Source: Trissonchulus latispiculum
Lineage: Eukaryota; Nematoda; Enoplea; Enoplida; Ironidae
Direction: 5' to 3'
Length of the DNA: 64,000 bases
Assembly (NCBI GenBank): GCA_030248195.1
Contig: JASAND010013449.1
Location: 26,081-90,080, forward strand
The notes below the pieces were generated by a model. It was not told where the DNA came from and ran no database searches. It saw nothing but the letters and a program-made list of their open reading frames with translations. Positions 23,095 through 34,153 of this stretch are shown in pieces. Position numbers and translations under genes: made by a program. Each line of letters starts with the position of its first letter. Positions within the stretch are counted from its first letter, which is position 1.

Positions 23095-24480
23095 ATGACT
23101 GGAGAATCTATAGTGTCTGCAAAAAAACGACGACGTCCAAACTACAGTGCCGACCGAAAAACAGCGTTGATCGATTACATATTCAAGCTGCAAGAAGTGA
23201 TTTTTCCAAACCAGACGATAGTTTGACCAATAGCGACATGAAAAAAGCGTTGAACGAAGTGGCGTTTGATATGAACATTGGTGGTAGTGTTGAGCAAACC
23301 CCAGACGATTGCAAAAACGCTGGAAAGCCTTAAAGATAAACAAACTAATTGAATTATAGCAAATTATTTGAAAAGCTTTGCAAAGATGTGGATAATTAAA
23401 ATCATTAAACTGTGTGGAACTGTGGGACTATGTGACGTTAGTGGGACCTCTAACCTAAAATGTATAATTAATGCTTAAACGCAACTGTAGGACCTATTGT
23501 AACTATACACTGTCTACTGTATTTGTACAATGTAGTTTCGTTGTGCATACTATAGTCTAGCAAACATAACATAACACTGGACCAAAGGACTGAATTTTGG
23601 GGAGAGTTTATTATTCAAGTTACATAGGTATGACAATGTACATATTTTCTGAAAGCTGTAAAATCAGAGATTTCAAAAACTTTTTAAAACTTTAAAATTT
23701 TGAATTTTAAAAATTCATATATATTAAAAACTGAAGGAAAAGAAGGAATAATCGAAAAGTAGTCGACATTGGTATCAAATTAAAGGTCTCGTTCGGGAGA
23801 ATATATATAAATTAAGTGGAATTAGCTCGCTTTCGCAGACAGCATTTTTGAGTGATGACCCAATTATAACTTTCATTCAGCGTGATGAGAGCTTTCGCAA
23901 ATAGTAAATAAAGAGAATAGTAAATATAAAATATATTTTTTTATCAAATTTCAAAACTTTTTAAAATTTTTGAAATATCTGATTTTTGAGCTTTCAGAAA
24001 ATGTATACATTGGCATACCTAACTTGAACAATAAACTCTCCACAAAATTCCCTCTTTTGGTCCAGTTTAAGTTTGCTAGACTATAGTTGTCGTTGCCAGT
24101 CGATTGTCAATTGTGTTGTACAGTATATATACACTTATTTCCCCACTGTATTATTCTTTAGAGTGAAATAAAGCAAAAGGCTGCCAAACTTCACAAATCA
24201 TGAGAAAAAACCGGTGGTGGTCCACCCTCTCCACCACTGACTGCTTTAGAAGAAAAAGTTGTCGCCCTGATTGGAGCTTCTGCTTCAAAGTCATATAAAC
24301 GAAGAAAGGAGCAACAACCCATTCTCGCTACTTCGCTAGCTTCTACACGACACAAGCAGCTTACGTTGAGGTGTCATTGGCCAAAACTTCCCCAACAGCA
24401 GCAGAAGTATGAAGACGCACCACATTGTCAGAACAGTCGCATTAGATGTTCAGCAAAAACTTTGTACATGTTGCCGGCTT
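23095..24480 (+). pseudogene. Myb/SANT-like DNA-binding protein, decayed two-exon gene
   Basis: From ATG at 23095 the frame encodes SAKKRRRPNYSADRKTALID, the start of a Myb/SANT-like domain seen in NAIF1-like and Harbinger-associated proteins. It breaks by a one-base frameshift near 23205 and resumes as SLTNSDMKKALNEVAFD, then shifts again near 23318 to KRWKALK. A second exon from 24162 (acceptor TTCTTTAG) carries EKTGGGPPSPPLTALEEKVV, the usual C-terminal hallmark of this family, with an in-frame TGA just before it. The intron holds the foldback element at 23550-24086. It is probably a transposon-derived DNA-binding protein, now inactive. Confidence 0.7.
23550..24086. mobile_element. Foldback/MITE with long inverted ends
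   Basis: CTATAGTCTAGCAAAC at 23550-23565 is the exact complement of 24071-24086. Inner matches (for example GGACCAAA...GAGAGTTTATT and its inverse) continue for about 130 bases per arm. The element is 537 bases and lies in the intron of the Myb/SANT pseudogene. The target duplication is unclear. Confidence 0.7.
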
Positions 24481-24906
24481 ATTCTTGTTAAAGCACCAGA
24501 CAGTGTGCATTTTCCATCCTTGATTTGCAGTAGGATTGACAGTATATAATGTATTTTGCTCCCCAAATTATAGTATACTTAGAATACTTGTATCAGATGT
24601 TCATGTTATTTCTTTTACAGCATCAGACACACTCTGTATTCTCTAATCTTGGCTTCCATTAGGATTGACAGTAATTTTATTTTGCCTCCAAAATTATACA
24701 CTTATCCGTAAAGGTAATGTAGGGGCCCCCGCAAGGGCAATTTTAAGCCACTCAATCACCTGTGGATACCAAATTCATTTTGTTCACGAAATAAAAATAG
24801 CAAGTGCAGACAAATTAACCTATATAATTGACATTAGAAGAATTCTATCTCTTTTAAAATGTGTCCGCTGACTAGCTACTAATTCGACCAATTGCTCAAC
24901 TGTTAG
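24481..24906. other. No gene recognised
   Basis: The stretch contains a duplicated phrase, AGGATTGACAGTA, at 24532 and 24660, within two related copies of about 120 bases. Nothing else is supported. Confidence 0.35.
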
Positions 24907-25724
24907 GCCTAGCAGTGCAGTTTACGTGCGCGTCTCAGCAGTGCAGTTTCCTAGCAGCAATGTTCTCCATCCTAGCAGTGCAGTTTACTTGCGCGTCTCA
25001 GCAGTGCAGTTTCCTAGCAGCAATGTTCACCGTCCTAGCAGTGCAGTTTACGTGCGCGTCTCAGCAGTGTAGTTTCCTAGCAGCAATGTTTACCGTCCTA
25101 GCAGTGCAGTTACGTGCGCGTCTCAGCAGTGCAGTTACGTGCGCGTCTCAGCAGTGCAGTTTCCTAGCAGCAATGTTCACCGTCCTAGCAGTGCAGTTAC
25201 GTGCGCGTCTCAGCAGTGCAGTTTCCTAGCAGCAATGTTCACCGTCCTAGCAGTGCAGTTACGTGCGCGTCTCAGCAGTGCAGTTTCCTAGCAGCAATGT
25301 TCACCGTCCTAGTAGTGCAGTTACGTGCGCGTCTCAGCAGTGCAGTTTCCTCGCAGCAATGTTTACCGTCCTAGCAGTGCAGTTACGTGCGCGTCTCAGC
25401 AGTGCAGTTTCCTAGCAGCAATGTTCACCGTCCTAGCAGTGCAGTTACGTGCGCGTCTCAGCAGTGCAGTTTCCTAGCAGCAATGTTCACCGTCCTAGCA
25501 GTGCAGTTACGTGCGCGTCTCAGCAGTGCAGTTTCCTAGCAGCAATGTTCACCGTCCTAGCAGTGCAGTTACGTGCGCGTCTCAGCAGTGCAGTTTCCTA
25601 GCAGCAATGTTCACCGTCCTAGCAGTGCAGTTTACGTGCGCGTCTCAGCAGTGCAGTTTCCTAGTAGCAATGTTCGCCGTCCTAGCAGTGCAGTTTACAT
25701 GCGCGTCTCAGCAGTGCAGTTTCC
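24907..25724. repeat. 62-63 bp minisatellite, about 13 units
   Basis: Each unit contains CCTAGCAGTGCAG, TTACGTGCGCGTCTCAGCAG and TTTCCTAGCAGCAATGTTCA. Units differ mainly by TTTACG versus TTACG, giving 63 or 62 bases. One unit is partly deleted near 25120. Runs of 63-base units stay open as a 21-residue repeat, but 62-base units break the frame, so it is not a protein repeat. Confidence 0.95.
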
Positions 25725-27266
25725 AAATACGTGATCCGATCGACAAGATTTTAAATGGGCAGCCTGCAGCCTGCTAGGACAGTAGTATAGGGCCACCATT
25801 TCGAGTCCAGCTCCGGGAGTCAAAATCGGGCGTAAAGTCTTAATCCGCGTCCCCCTCGGGAATCCGTCAAGGTAATTTTAAATAGATTGTCCCCTGGGAT
25901 TTCGAGTTTTAAATTCTTGTTCTCACCACCTATCGTCCCTGGGGGCTCCGTTTTTTCAAAATTTTTACGCCCCCTGGGTTTTTCACGGTCATTTTTGCTA
26001 ACTTATTCTTTTCACCGACCCTCTGTGTTCTCCTCCCCGGGGCTTGGGACCCGGCGTCGGCCCATTACCGGACACCTACCTACCTACACTAGTCTACTTA
26101 TCCTACCTGGTTTCCTATAATCATCTACGCACCTACCTATCTAACTCGCCTACCTATTTACGTCCGGTCCACCACCAACTAATGTGTTTTCCTATTTCAT
26201 TCTTTTTCTAGTGCATAGTATACCCAGTCAGTTTATGTACAAGGAAACAAATACTGGTAACCCCAACTACGACACATTTTGTGGTAGTGTAAAATATTTC
26301 CTTGATCTCATCCTAAAATATTCGAAAGTGGGTGCAAACTTCACACAAATTCAATCTAAATTCTCCTTGTGTGTATGGTCCAAGGCAGAAGTTAGCTAAT
26401 TCGTAAATTCTTTAATTTTGAGCGCGCAATCATTCACTCTCAATTTTGGATTTGTTGTAGTGCGGCGGGATTCTGCTGCTTCTTTTTATTGCCGCCGTTT
26501 CACTACGTTTGGGAGTCATTCTGGGGTTTAATTCCGGTGGTCCTGATCAGTTCCCCTTTTGGTTTGTTTTGGTTCGGCTTTTGTTTTGTATAATTCTGGT
26601 GCTTGTTTTTGCAACCTTAGTGAAACATTTGAAGTCTTGCTTGCATTTTTCACGAGAAATTACGTAAAACTGTAATTTGCTTGAATTTTGTAGTGTTCAT
26701 GTTCTTTTCTGAAAACAAGTAAATTCGTGACATTTAGTTAAGGCTGTCGTTGTCATATTTTAGTTGGTTGGCGGATAAACGGTAAGGGAATCAGACTTGA
26801 AAACACTCGAACACGAATTCTTGTAATCTTTACTGAAAATCAAATACTTTATTGAATTTCCAAATTCTACAATCTGGCGACCGTTTCATTTTGAGTATCA
26901 TGTCTGATTCTTCTCCCCCGCTTACCCGTTATTTGAAAAACTGCGTGATAACACAGTTCGTCTTTTTTCTGAACTCCCTACGGGTCAAGCACCAGAAGTG
27001 ACGATAGTTTTTTAAACCGTCGTTTGTTTTTGTCTCCGCAGTTGGCGTGGTCGGGGGGAACTGAGTTGGGGGGCTCTCAACCTCCCCCCCCAAATTTTGG
27101 GGTCGCTGGGGGTTCACAAACGGCGCATTGCCCCCAGTATTGTCCGATTACAAAGTAAATAGACTGGGGGATGGAACACAACTGTTTTCTGGGGGCTGGG
27201 GGGACAGGATCTTCCCCAAAATTTACAAAGTCCATCCAAAAATGCACTAAATACTTCGCAAAATTT
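25725..27266. other. Probable retroelement-derived non-coding region
   Basis: The region holds a C/G-rich tract (25790-26060), CCTA-rich low-complexity sequence (26065-26165) and an AT-rich block. The phrase TCTGGCGACCGTTTC at 26872 resembles primer-binding regions that follow some LTRs, and a short ATG frame starts at 26900. I could not find the matching second LTR. Confidence 0.3.
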
Positions 27267-28148
27267 TCAGAACCCCCTCAAAATTTTCAAAATAATCCAT
27301 TCCATTTTAGGCACCTCTGAAGTTTCGGGATAAAGGACTTTAAATAAATTTGAAACATCTAAAACTTTCGTGTGAATGATGGCATGAACAAAAGCTAAAG
27401 CTTTCCAAGGAGGAGGAACACTCAATCTGTTCGTAATAATTTGTAGATCAACCCCCAAATTCTGGAGGGCAGCCAGCTGAGCCGATGAAGCGACAACAGC
27501 CAGGCGCTGAAAAAAAGAATCTTGAACCAAATGCCGAAGGGTTTCTTGAACCCCAAAAGTTTGCATAGAAAAATCAAAAGCAAGTGCAGCACCCATAGGG
27601 CCGCTGGACTGGGTAGAACCTCCTGGAAGGGGGGATGCCGCTTCCACTGAAGAGGGCGTAGTCGGAGCTTGCGACACTAAGGGGGAGAAGCGGAGGTCGG
27701 GGGGGTTGTGGCATTGCCAAAGAAGCTAAATACTGAACTAAAGGGGTGGGATCTGAGGGGTGGGTGTGGGAAATTTTGCTGGTACAGAAAGTAAAGAAGG
27801 AATGCGCGCAGATGGCAAATGCGGAGTAGTTTCAAGAGGAACCGAAGGTCCCCGGTCGAGAGGATAGACACTGCCTGGGAGGCCGAGAAAATTAGAGGAT
27901 GGCGCAGATTTTTGTGGTCTGTGAAAAAGAGACTCCTGACTGGCCGCCCTGCTTGGTGCCGAAGCAGAATAGACCGGCTGAGGCACAGAGACTTCGCCGG
28001 AAGATGTGCTTACCACAGTTTTTCTCAGCTTTGTAGTTTTCTGCTGTTTTGGAGGAGATTCCGAGCGCACCCACGAGGGCACGGACGAACTCTCAGCAGC
28101 CAAAGCCGAAGACGAGGCCGCGCTAGCAGGAGTACCATAAAATAACAA
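27267..28148 (-). pseudogene. Ser/Pro-rich protein of retroelement type, frameshifted
   Basis: A minus-strand frame from 28148 encodes a Ser/Ala/Pro-rich segment (PSWVRSESPPKQQKTTKLRK, later PTPTPQIPPL). It meets stops near 27740-27725, while the neighbouring frame stays open (VQYLASLAMPQPPRPPLLPL). The first frame is resumed at 27677 with MQTFGVQETLRHLVQDSFFQ and runs to 27267. A frameshift pair around the C-tracts at 27690-27760 explains this. The composition and its position beside other retroelement relics suggest a gag-like first ORF, but I do not recognise the family. Confidence 0.45.
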
Positions 28149-28149
28149 A

Positions 28150-28497
28150 TATTGAACACTTTGGAACAGTTAATTCAAAAATTCTGGACGAAATTAAAGG
28201 ATTGATTCGGGATAGATGAGGTTTCAACTTATCAAACCAAATTGTTAACAGTTAGGAAAGAAATCACGTGAATACTAATGAAGGCTCGATCACTTCATAA
28301 CGAAACAGACATTGAAAACATTCGCAGTTAAAATGATACCAGCAAGGGCACGCAGAAAGCCGTACTTCCAAAGCTAGAAATTCCAAACTATTCAGGCGAC
28401 CCGCTTGAATGGCAGGATGCATTTCCCAAAGGGCTCCTAAAGTTAGCTCCCAAGTATCCTCTAAAGTCAAATTAGGAGGGATTTCCAAGCTACTTAA
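28150..28497 (+). pseudogene. BEL/Pao-type gag fragment, copy 2
   Basis: This is a near-duplicate of 22590-22950, again encoding AVLPKLEIPNYSGDPLEWQD in a broken context. It is closer to the family pattern than copy 1 (SGDPLEWQD). It is interrupted at 28498 by a TTAA-type element, and the remaining repeat resumes at 29206. Confidence 0.65.
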
Positions 28498-29201
28498 GGT
28501 GCTGGTTTCCTTTCGGGTATTTTTGACTCATACGGCTTTAACCCGTTACGTAAATAACTAAAACTTGCTAAATAACCTATTTCTGTGCTCTAACATTCTG
28601 AAACCAGTCCCGGATTTTTAGGCCAAAAGATAAGAAAGTTTTGGTTTTTGGCCTTAGCCTTCTAGTAGGTAGACCAGACACCGGATTGGTTTTTCTGACT
28701 GGAAAGAGGACACGAAAATGAACATTATTGCTTTTACAACCTTTGAGCTATCTCCAGTGGTTAAGTCAGTATTTTTCTTTGGACGATTTTCTTAGTTTTG
28801 GCTAAAAAGTTTCCAGTTTCAACAAAATTTAGTGCAAAGTTTAAAAATTTAGTGTCTCCGTGCATTTTGCGAATTTTCTCAACCGTTATGTGACACTGAG
28901 CGAAACCCAAAAAATCTCCCTCGGCCCATATGTTCTCTGTATGATAGCGCAAAAAGAAATTTTGTCTAGTTCCGGATTTTTGAAAAATCGATGTTCGAAA
29001 ATTTTTGGTCCATATTTAGCAGTTATGTCAGAAAAGTTTTGCTAATTTTTTTCTAATTTTGCAAGTTTCGTAAGCTCATGTGAATGTCCTGATCTTAAGC
29101 TTTAAAATGATGACAAAGCTCTTTCCAACATCCAAAATAGCGAAAGTTATAGCGTTTTAAAAAATCACCACAGAAGCACTGCACAAAAGGATACCACCAC
29201 C
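28498..29201. mobile_element. TTAA-type non-autonomous element
   Basis: The 704-base element is flanked by TTAA at 28494-28497 and 29202-29205. Its ends are inverted: GGTGCTGGTTTCCTTTCGGG and the complement of GGTGGTGGTATCCTTTTGTG. The BEL-fragment copy at 22950-22975 lacks it. A TTAA target fits Kolobok or piggyBac mobilisation. It has no transposase. Confidence 0.75.
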
Positions 29202-29206
29202 TTAAG

Positions 29207-31846
29207 GGGGGCTCCTTAAGTGTTTCACAAAGCAGCTTGTGGTTAAATGCAGTTTGCTTGCGGTTGCAGATTGGACCTCATATACCCAATTTCCCAGATT
29301 ATCTAATCTTTTAAATCTCCACCCGTTTACTTCCCTGCTGGTAGCTGATCGTTGGCAAAATTTGACATCCAAATGTCTTGCCAAGTTTGTAATAGTCCGA
29401 CCATAGTAAGAATTTCCTAGAAGTTTGAACATTTCACCCTTCAGTGCCAAATCGGGATCGGAATCGGCTGCAGATCGATGGTAAGTTACCTCATCTCCCA
29501 GTTCTTCGAAGCAAGTTTTAGGTTTGAATTCAATTGCTTGGTGAGTTTTGTAATTTTGAGTCCGTGTTTTAGATACCACTTAATTAAGGGAGTAGCTAGA
29601 AGAATTTTCGTTCCAAAGTAACTGCCAATTAGGCCTCTTCTAGGATGGTTCATTAGGTCGTTGAATTCGCAGAACTCCCTCATATGGTCGCCGATGTCTT
29701 CTCTAGAAATTTCCACGTTTTTGAAAATTGGAGTCATCTCAGCGAAATGTTCTTTTTTATCTTCGGGTACCTCGATGTCTATCTCTGCAAGTCCGAAAAA
29801 TCTACTAGCTTGAATTTGGGTAACTAGTTGTGCGAAAGTTAAAATAGATCATTTCTTTGGGAGATTGAAGTGCTCATCCATGAACTGCTGCATATCTGGA
29901 GAATCTTTTAGTTCTTTATCAAATTCGCATTCCCATTTTTCCTGAAGATCGAAACCCCCATCTTTAATTGCCTGGGAGAATCTTTCAGTTCTTTCCCGTC
30001 TTTTAGTCCGATCCTCAGGATCCTGGTTCCTATCCAACTCGCAACCATGTCCGTGGAAGTAGCAACCGTGAAACTGGAGGACGAGATTCTTTTCCTGGAC
30101 CCACCCGTCAACTCTGGATTTTCCTATTCTTTTTTGCCCCCGTTGTAACCGTGTTCAATCCGAACTCCCAGTACCTTTGCCATATATTCTAGCCACATTG
30201 CTTTTTTCCTGCCTCTTTATGGCCATCTTTTGAATTTCCAATTTTCTGTGGGTTTCCATTCGGCGTACATTCCTATAGGCATTTCCTGCATTGTGCACCA
30301 GAGATATAGGGCATTGGTGTCGAAACCAAAAATTTGAGCAACTTTAAAACCATTTGTAATTTCAGTAACTCTAGCTTTGTGGTATCTGTGAAACACCAAC
30401 CTAGGACCCCCAACAATGTCATCTTTTACTAATTTGTGCTAGTTTTGGGTGCATCTATTCCAGAGAGAAAGAATTGTATGTTTTGGAATTTGTTCATCAT
30501 GTGTTTATATGCAAGACCAGGTAGAGAGATAGCTCCACTTTTAAACATGTCGATTCCCATAGTTTTCCAAAAGTCAACCATCTTTTCAGCTGCTTGTAGA
30601 AATGGGCCAACATCTAGATTATTGTACCAAATTAGGAGTTCTCTAATAGTTTTCATTTTATACTTCCTCCAGGCTGCCACGAATGCTACGCGGTCTTCGT
30701 CTGAAATTTCCTCTTGTTTCAAAGTGGAGTACAACAAGTCTCTGTGAGGGAAACCCTGATCTAGAAACTCCAGGGAAGTGAAGGCTTCGCAGGGAAAGGC
30801 TCCCTTTTGTTCAGGAATTTTGAAACTTTTCAGCCACTTTTTGTGGGAAGTACCAGCTGCTAGATAGTTTGTAATGTCTAAGAAGTACAATTTGGGGGTA
30901 CAGAGAGCCATGTAGTTGTTGTTCCTTTTCACCGTGTATCCTGCTTCCTGTCCACTAAGCAGCAAGTTGGTAATCAAACAAGACTTTATAAGGTTCATAT
31001 CAAATTTTCCAGAGTTAAATCCTAGAGTTGAAACAGCCATTCCTCAAATTCAGCTAGATGTTTTCGTGTTCTGCTAGACCGGAAAGTGTGGGCTCGTAAA
31101 TGTCTCTAAGAAGTTCGTAGGCCTTGTCGGCTATTTCTTCCATGTAATCTTACATTCGAACTACCAGATTGTAGGGATCTCCAGTAGTTATTAGGCAGTT
31201 TGAATTCTCATAACCGGGTACATTAGAGGCTGTAGAAACGGATGCTGGGATTAATTCCTGTTCGTAAATCAATTTTGGACCGGTTTTCTTAGAAGTTTTC
31301 TTGAACATGCACTCGAAATCGTAGGCTATTCTAAACGGGTAGTACCATTCAGGCACGGGGATTCCCAGATCACTAATTTTCTGCAGTATCGTTTTTGTAG
31401 GCCCAACTCCTCCACCAGGAAAGATATGCTTGATGCCCACCTCGCAACTTGTGGAGTGCCTCATGAAATCGTACTTCCTTTGGGGCCGGAGGACAAAAGA
31501 GAGTAGGAAAATCCAAAGTTGATGGGTGGGTTCAGGAAAAGAATATCGTCCTCCAGTTTCACGGTTGCTATTCCCACGGTCACGGCTGCGATTTGGATAG
31601 AAACCAGGATGCAGAGGATCGGACTAGGATCGTTCTGGAAAAGTGGGAATGCGAATTTGATAAAGAACTGAAAGATTCCCCCAGATATGCAGCAGTTCAT
31701 GGATGAGCACTTCTTCTCGGAGTAAATTTAGGATTGTGAGCCTCGTTCATGTGCTTAGACACTGCTTTATCACTATTAAAATCTTTACCACAGCTGCAAC
31801 GATGATGTTCTCCAAAGTTACCCAAAATGATTTGTTCTAGAACCAT
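29207..31846 (-). pseudogene. Protein-primed family B DNA polymerase relic (Polinton/adintovirus-like)
   Basis: Fragmented minus-strand frames keep the order of a protein-primed DNA polymerase B. They run: a zinc-finger-like CSCGKDF...HMNEAH near 31795; YDFEC (exonuclease I, about 31320); GFNSGKFD (about 31020); DTNALYLW (about 30310); FHGCYFHGHGC (about 30060); RRGLIGSYFG (about 29640) and LLGNSYYGRT (about 29420). Several frameshifts and stops separate these blocks (for example near 31150, 31045, 30420, 30120, 29845 and 29580). The sequence ends near 29210, before any DTD-type palm motif, so the C-terminus is missing. An inverted piece of the same gene is inserted at about 31500-31715. No capsid, integrase or ATPase partner is seen. 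It is an inactive relic of a Polinton or related virus-like element. Confidence 0.75.
31500..31715 (+). pseudogene. Inverted duplicate segment of the DNA polymerase B relic
   Basis: The plus strand here encodes VDGWVQEKNIVLQFHGCY and later KWECEFDKELKDSP. The same segment occurs on the minus strand at about 29870-30120. The block therefore lies back to front inside the polymerase relic, between its zinc-finger-like N-terminus and its exonuclease region. Confidence 0.7.
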
Positions 31847-31859
31847 GTTCAATTGTGTT

Positions 31860-33008
31860 TCACTCAATTTAAGTGCTCTTTATTATAAAATGTTTTATCG
31901 AGTACAATCACTTCAGAGCTCTCAAAAATCGACCGTTCACGACGAGAGATCACGTCCAACTGACGCGATATCAAAATTTTCACCCTTTATATACTTTTTG
32001 AAACCTTGCCCTAGTACCCCCAGTACCTCCTGTACTCCCTGTACCCCCAGTACCCCCCGTACCCCCAGCACCCCCCCTACCTCCACTACCCCGGTACCCC
32101 CGGTACCCGCAGTACTCCTAGTACTACCATTATTTCGGCAATGAATTTGCACATTTCTATTAGTTAAAAACGTGGAAGTGTAGTAGCTTTGATGGGTAAG
32201 TTATGGATTCATAAAAAGTGGAACCACCAAGGTATTTATTTTTAATCGTTGTTATTATTATCAGTTATCATTTGACTTCAGAGTAGGTTTTATTTTGGAA
32301 GCAAAATTTCCCACCTTATAACGTCATAGCAAATATATTGTTGTTTTAAATTTTCAAGTTTTTACCAACCACTTAGGACCAGTTTTTATTGAAATATATA
32401 CGTGTTTTGACTAAGTTAAAAAGCTAGTTTGATATTTTCCCAAGGCTGTGTTAGTCAATTAATTATGGGTAGCTATTGTTTAGCGAGAGGGGGCCACTTT
32501 GAAGGGAAGGGTCCTGAGGAAAAAACTTTCAATATAGTTCGAAAAACAATCAACGAAAAAATTAATATGTATTGTATTTGGTTTGGTTTTGAATATTACA
32601 TTTGACAGTATAACTTGTATTTATGAGCATATCGGATCACGATTTAACATGAAATTTTAAAAGAAGTATTTGGTGCACTTCAATTGTACATCAGTCGCAA
32701 CATGTAATTATCCAGACCCCCATTTCAACCCCAACTCAATCGAAGTCCAGCAATGCTTTGTTTTCAATTTGGTCTAGTGATACTTAGCATCTAAAATATT
32801 TTTTACGAAATCTTTTCAAACTAAACTTTTTAAATGGAACAGACCCAGCTTCCTATACTCCGTCTTTTGTAAGTTAACATTTCTATTGTTTTGTCTTTTC
32901 AAACCACAGTAACTAAGCCATTAATAATTTCTTTTGTTTTTATTTCAGGCAACTCATTATATATTCTACTTCCACACTCATTATATTTTTAACCTGAATC
33001 TAGTATAC
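31860..33008. other. No gene recognised; flank of the 33009 gene
   Basis: It holds the CCCCAGTA repeat (32006-32130) and AT-rich sequence. A possible acceptor (TTTTTATTTCAG, 32949) could begin a 5' untranslated exon leading to the ATG at 33009. Confidence 0.35.
32006..32130. repeat. Imperfect CCCCNGTA tandem repeat
   Basis: About 14 imperfect units of the type GTACCCCCA occur in a row. The Pro/Thr-rich and Gly/Val-rich open frames across it are artefacts of the repeat. Confidence 0.85.
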
Positions 33009-34153
33009 ATGGCTTCGAATAACGAAAAGCTCTATTCAGGATTCTACCCTTATTTGTATGTTTTAAAATAATAATTATAATAATAATAATAATAATTTCA
33101 TTTGGTGTGAATTCTTTCAAAATACCAGTCAATCTATCTCCACTCGATAATATAGGAATTCAATTGGAACAATAGGCTAACATTTAATCAGGAATTTGAA
33201 ATCACAAGATTAAAATACACTTGGATCTGGTCAGAGTTTGGATGGTGTCTTATTGTTTTACTACTTCTCATACTAGAAGGTAAGTGGAAGTCGTTTACAG
33301 AGTAAGAAACTTTCAGATGGAAATGATTGTCCTGGCTTTTGATATGAAACAATGTAAAATATCTAAGTCATTTCTAAGTATTTATTTTAATTTGTTTTCG
33401 TGTTTCATTTCCAGGTTCGACAAAGACGGACAATTGATTCCTGATCAAATGGTCCCAAATAAAAAGCCAGGTCCGATATCTGAATCTACCTCCACTCATA
33501 CCGAGCTTCCTTTGAACTCAAAGGCCGTGGTGGTTTCATCTGTTCCAGAGGTGATTCAGACTGGGTCAGATTCCACTTTTCCCACTCATATGGGCGCGAG
33601 TGCTGTCAGTAATGATTTTGGTGACAGCTCGTTTGATATGGCTGATTTTTTAAAAGTTTTGGATAAACTAAATTTGACTACCAACATTGAGCCATCGGAT
33701 TTGACCTTCTGTAACAGGTACATAAACTTTTCTACTTCAATCATTCTTATTTATATATGACAGAAGTCTATCTTCACTTTTTAATTTCAAAATATACCAA
33801 TAAATTATTTCGTTTAACTTCTCGAGAACCTTTTTTCTGTCTTGTGCCATATTAAGAATTGTATTCATATAGAAGCTTCTGTTATTTTGCTATTGTTCCA
33901 GAAACTTGAAGATTTTCTAGCAGCAGATTCCTTATGTATGCTTGACGTACGTATTTTTGTTTTCAGGAAGCAAATGAAGGATGTTGGCACCCAGACTGAT
34001 ACTACTCTAGAATTTCAGAAGCCTTTAGTTGTAACTATTTATGAGAAGGTACCGAGGGTTTCACATTGTGGAAAATGTGGAAAGAGTGGTCATAAAAATT
34101 CTTTCAATAAACGCACTGGAAGATTTGGATGCCTAGTTGCCGGAGAAGAGTAA
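33009..34153 (+). CDS. Four-exon gene, protein with C-terminal zinc-knuckle-like motif
   Basis: Exons 33009-33055, 33235-33279, 33415-33717 and 33967-34153 join in phase with GT-AG borders and give 193 residues. The start is ATG at 33009 (MASNNEKLYSGFYPY). The third exon is acidic and Ser/Thr-rich (FDKDGQLIPDQMVPNKKPG, later SSFDMADFLKVLDKL). The last exon has KDVGTQTDTTLEFQ and ends with CGKCGKSGHKN...RFGCLVAGEE. The C-x2-C-x4-H-x10-C pattern resembles a CCHC zinc knuckle with long spacing. It may bind nucleic acid, which is inferred; no family is recognised. Acceptor 2 lacks a good pyrimidine tract, so exon 2 is the least certain. The frame is undamaged in a region full of relics. Confidence 0.6.
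33069..33096. repeat. TAA microsatellite
   Basis: A short run of ATA/TAA units lies in intron 1 of the 33009 gene. Confidence 0.7.

Noticed and set aside
24915..25777. Protein with 21-residue repeats (AVQFTCASQQCSFLAAMF)
   Set aside because: The frame holds only across 63-base units; 62-base units break it, and no start, splice site or conserved domain surrounds it.
31827..32152. Pro/Thr-rich and Gly/Val-rich open frames
   Set aside because: They come from the CCCCNGTA tandem repeat.
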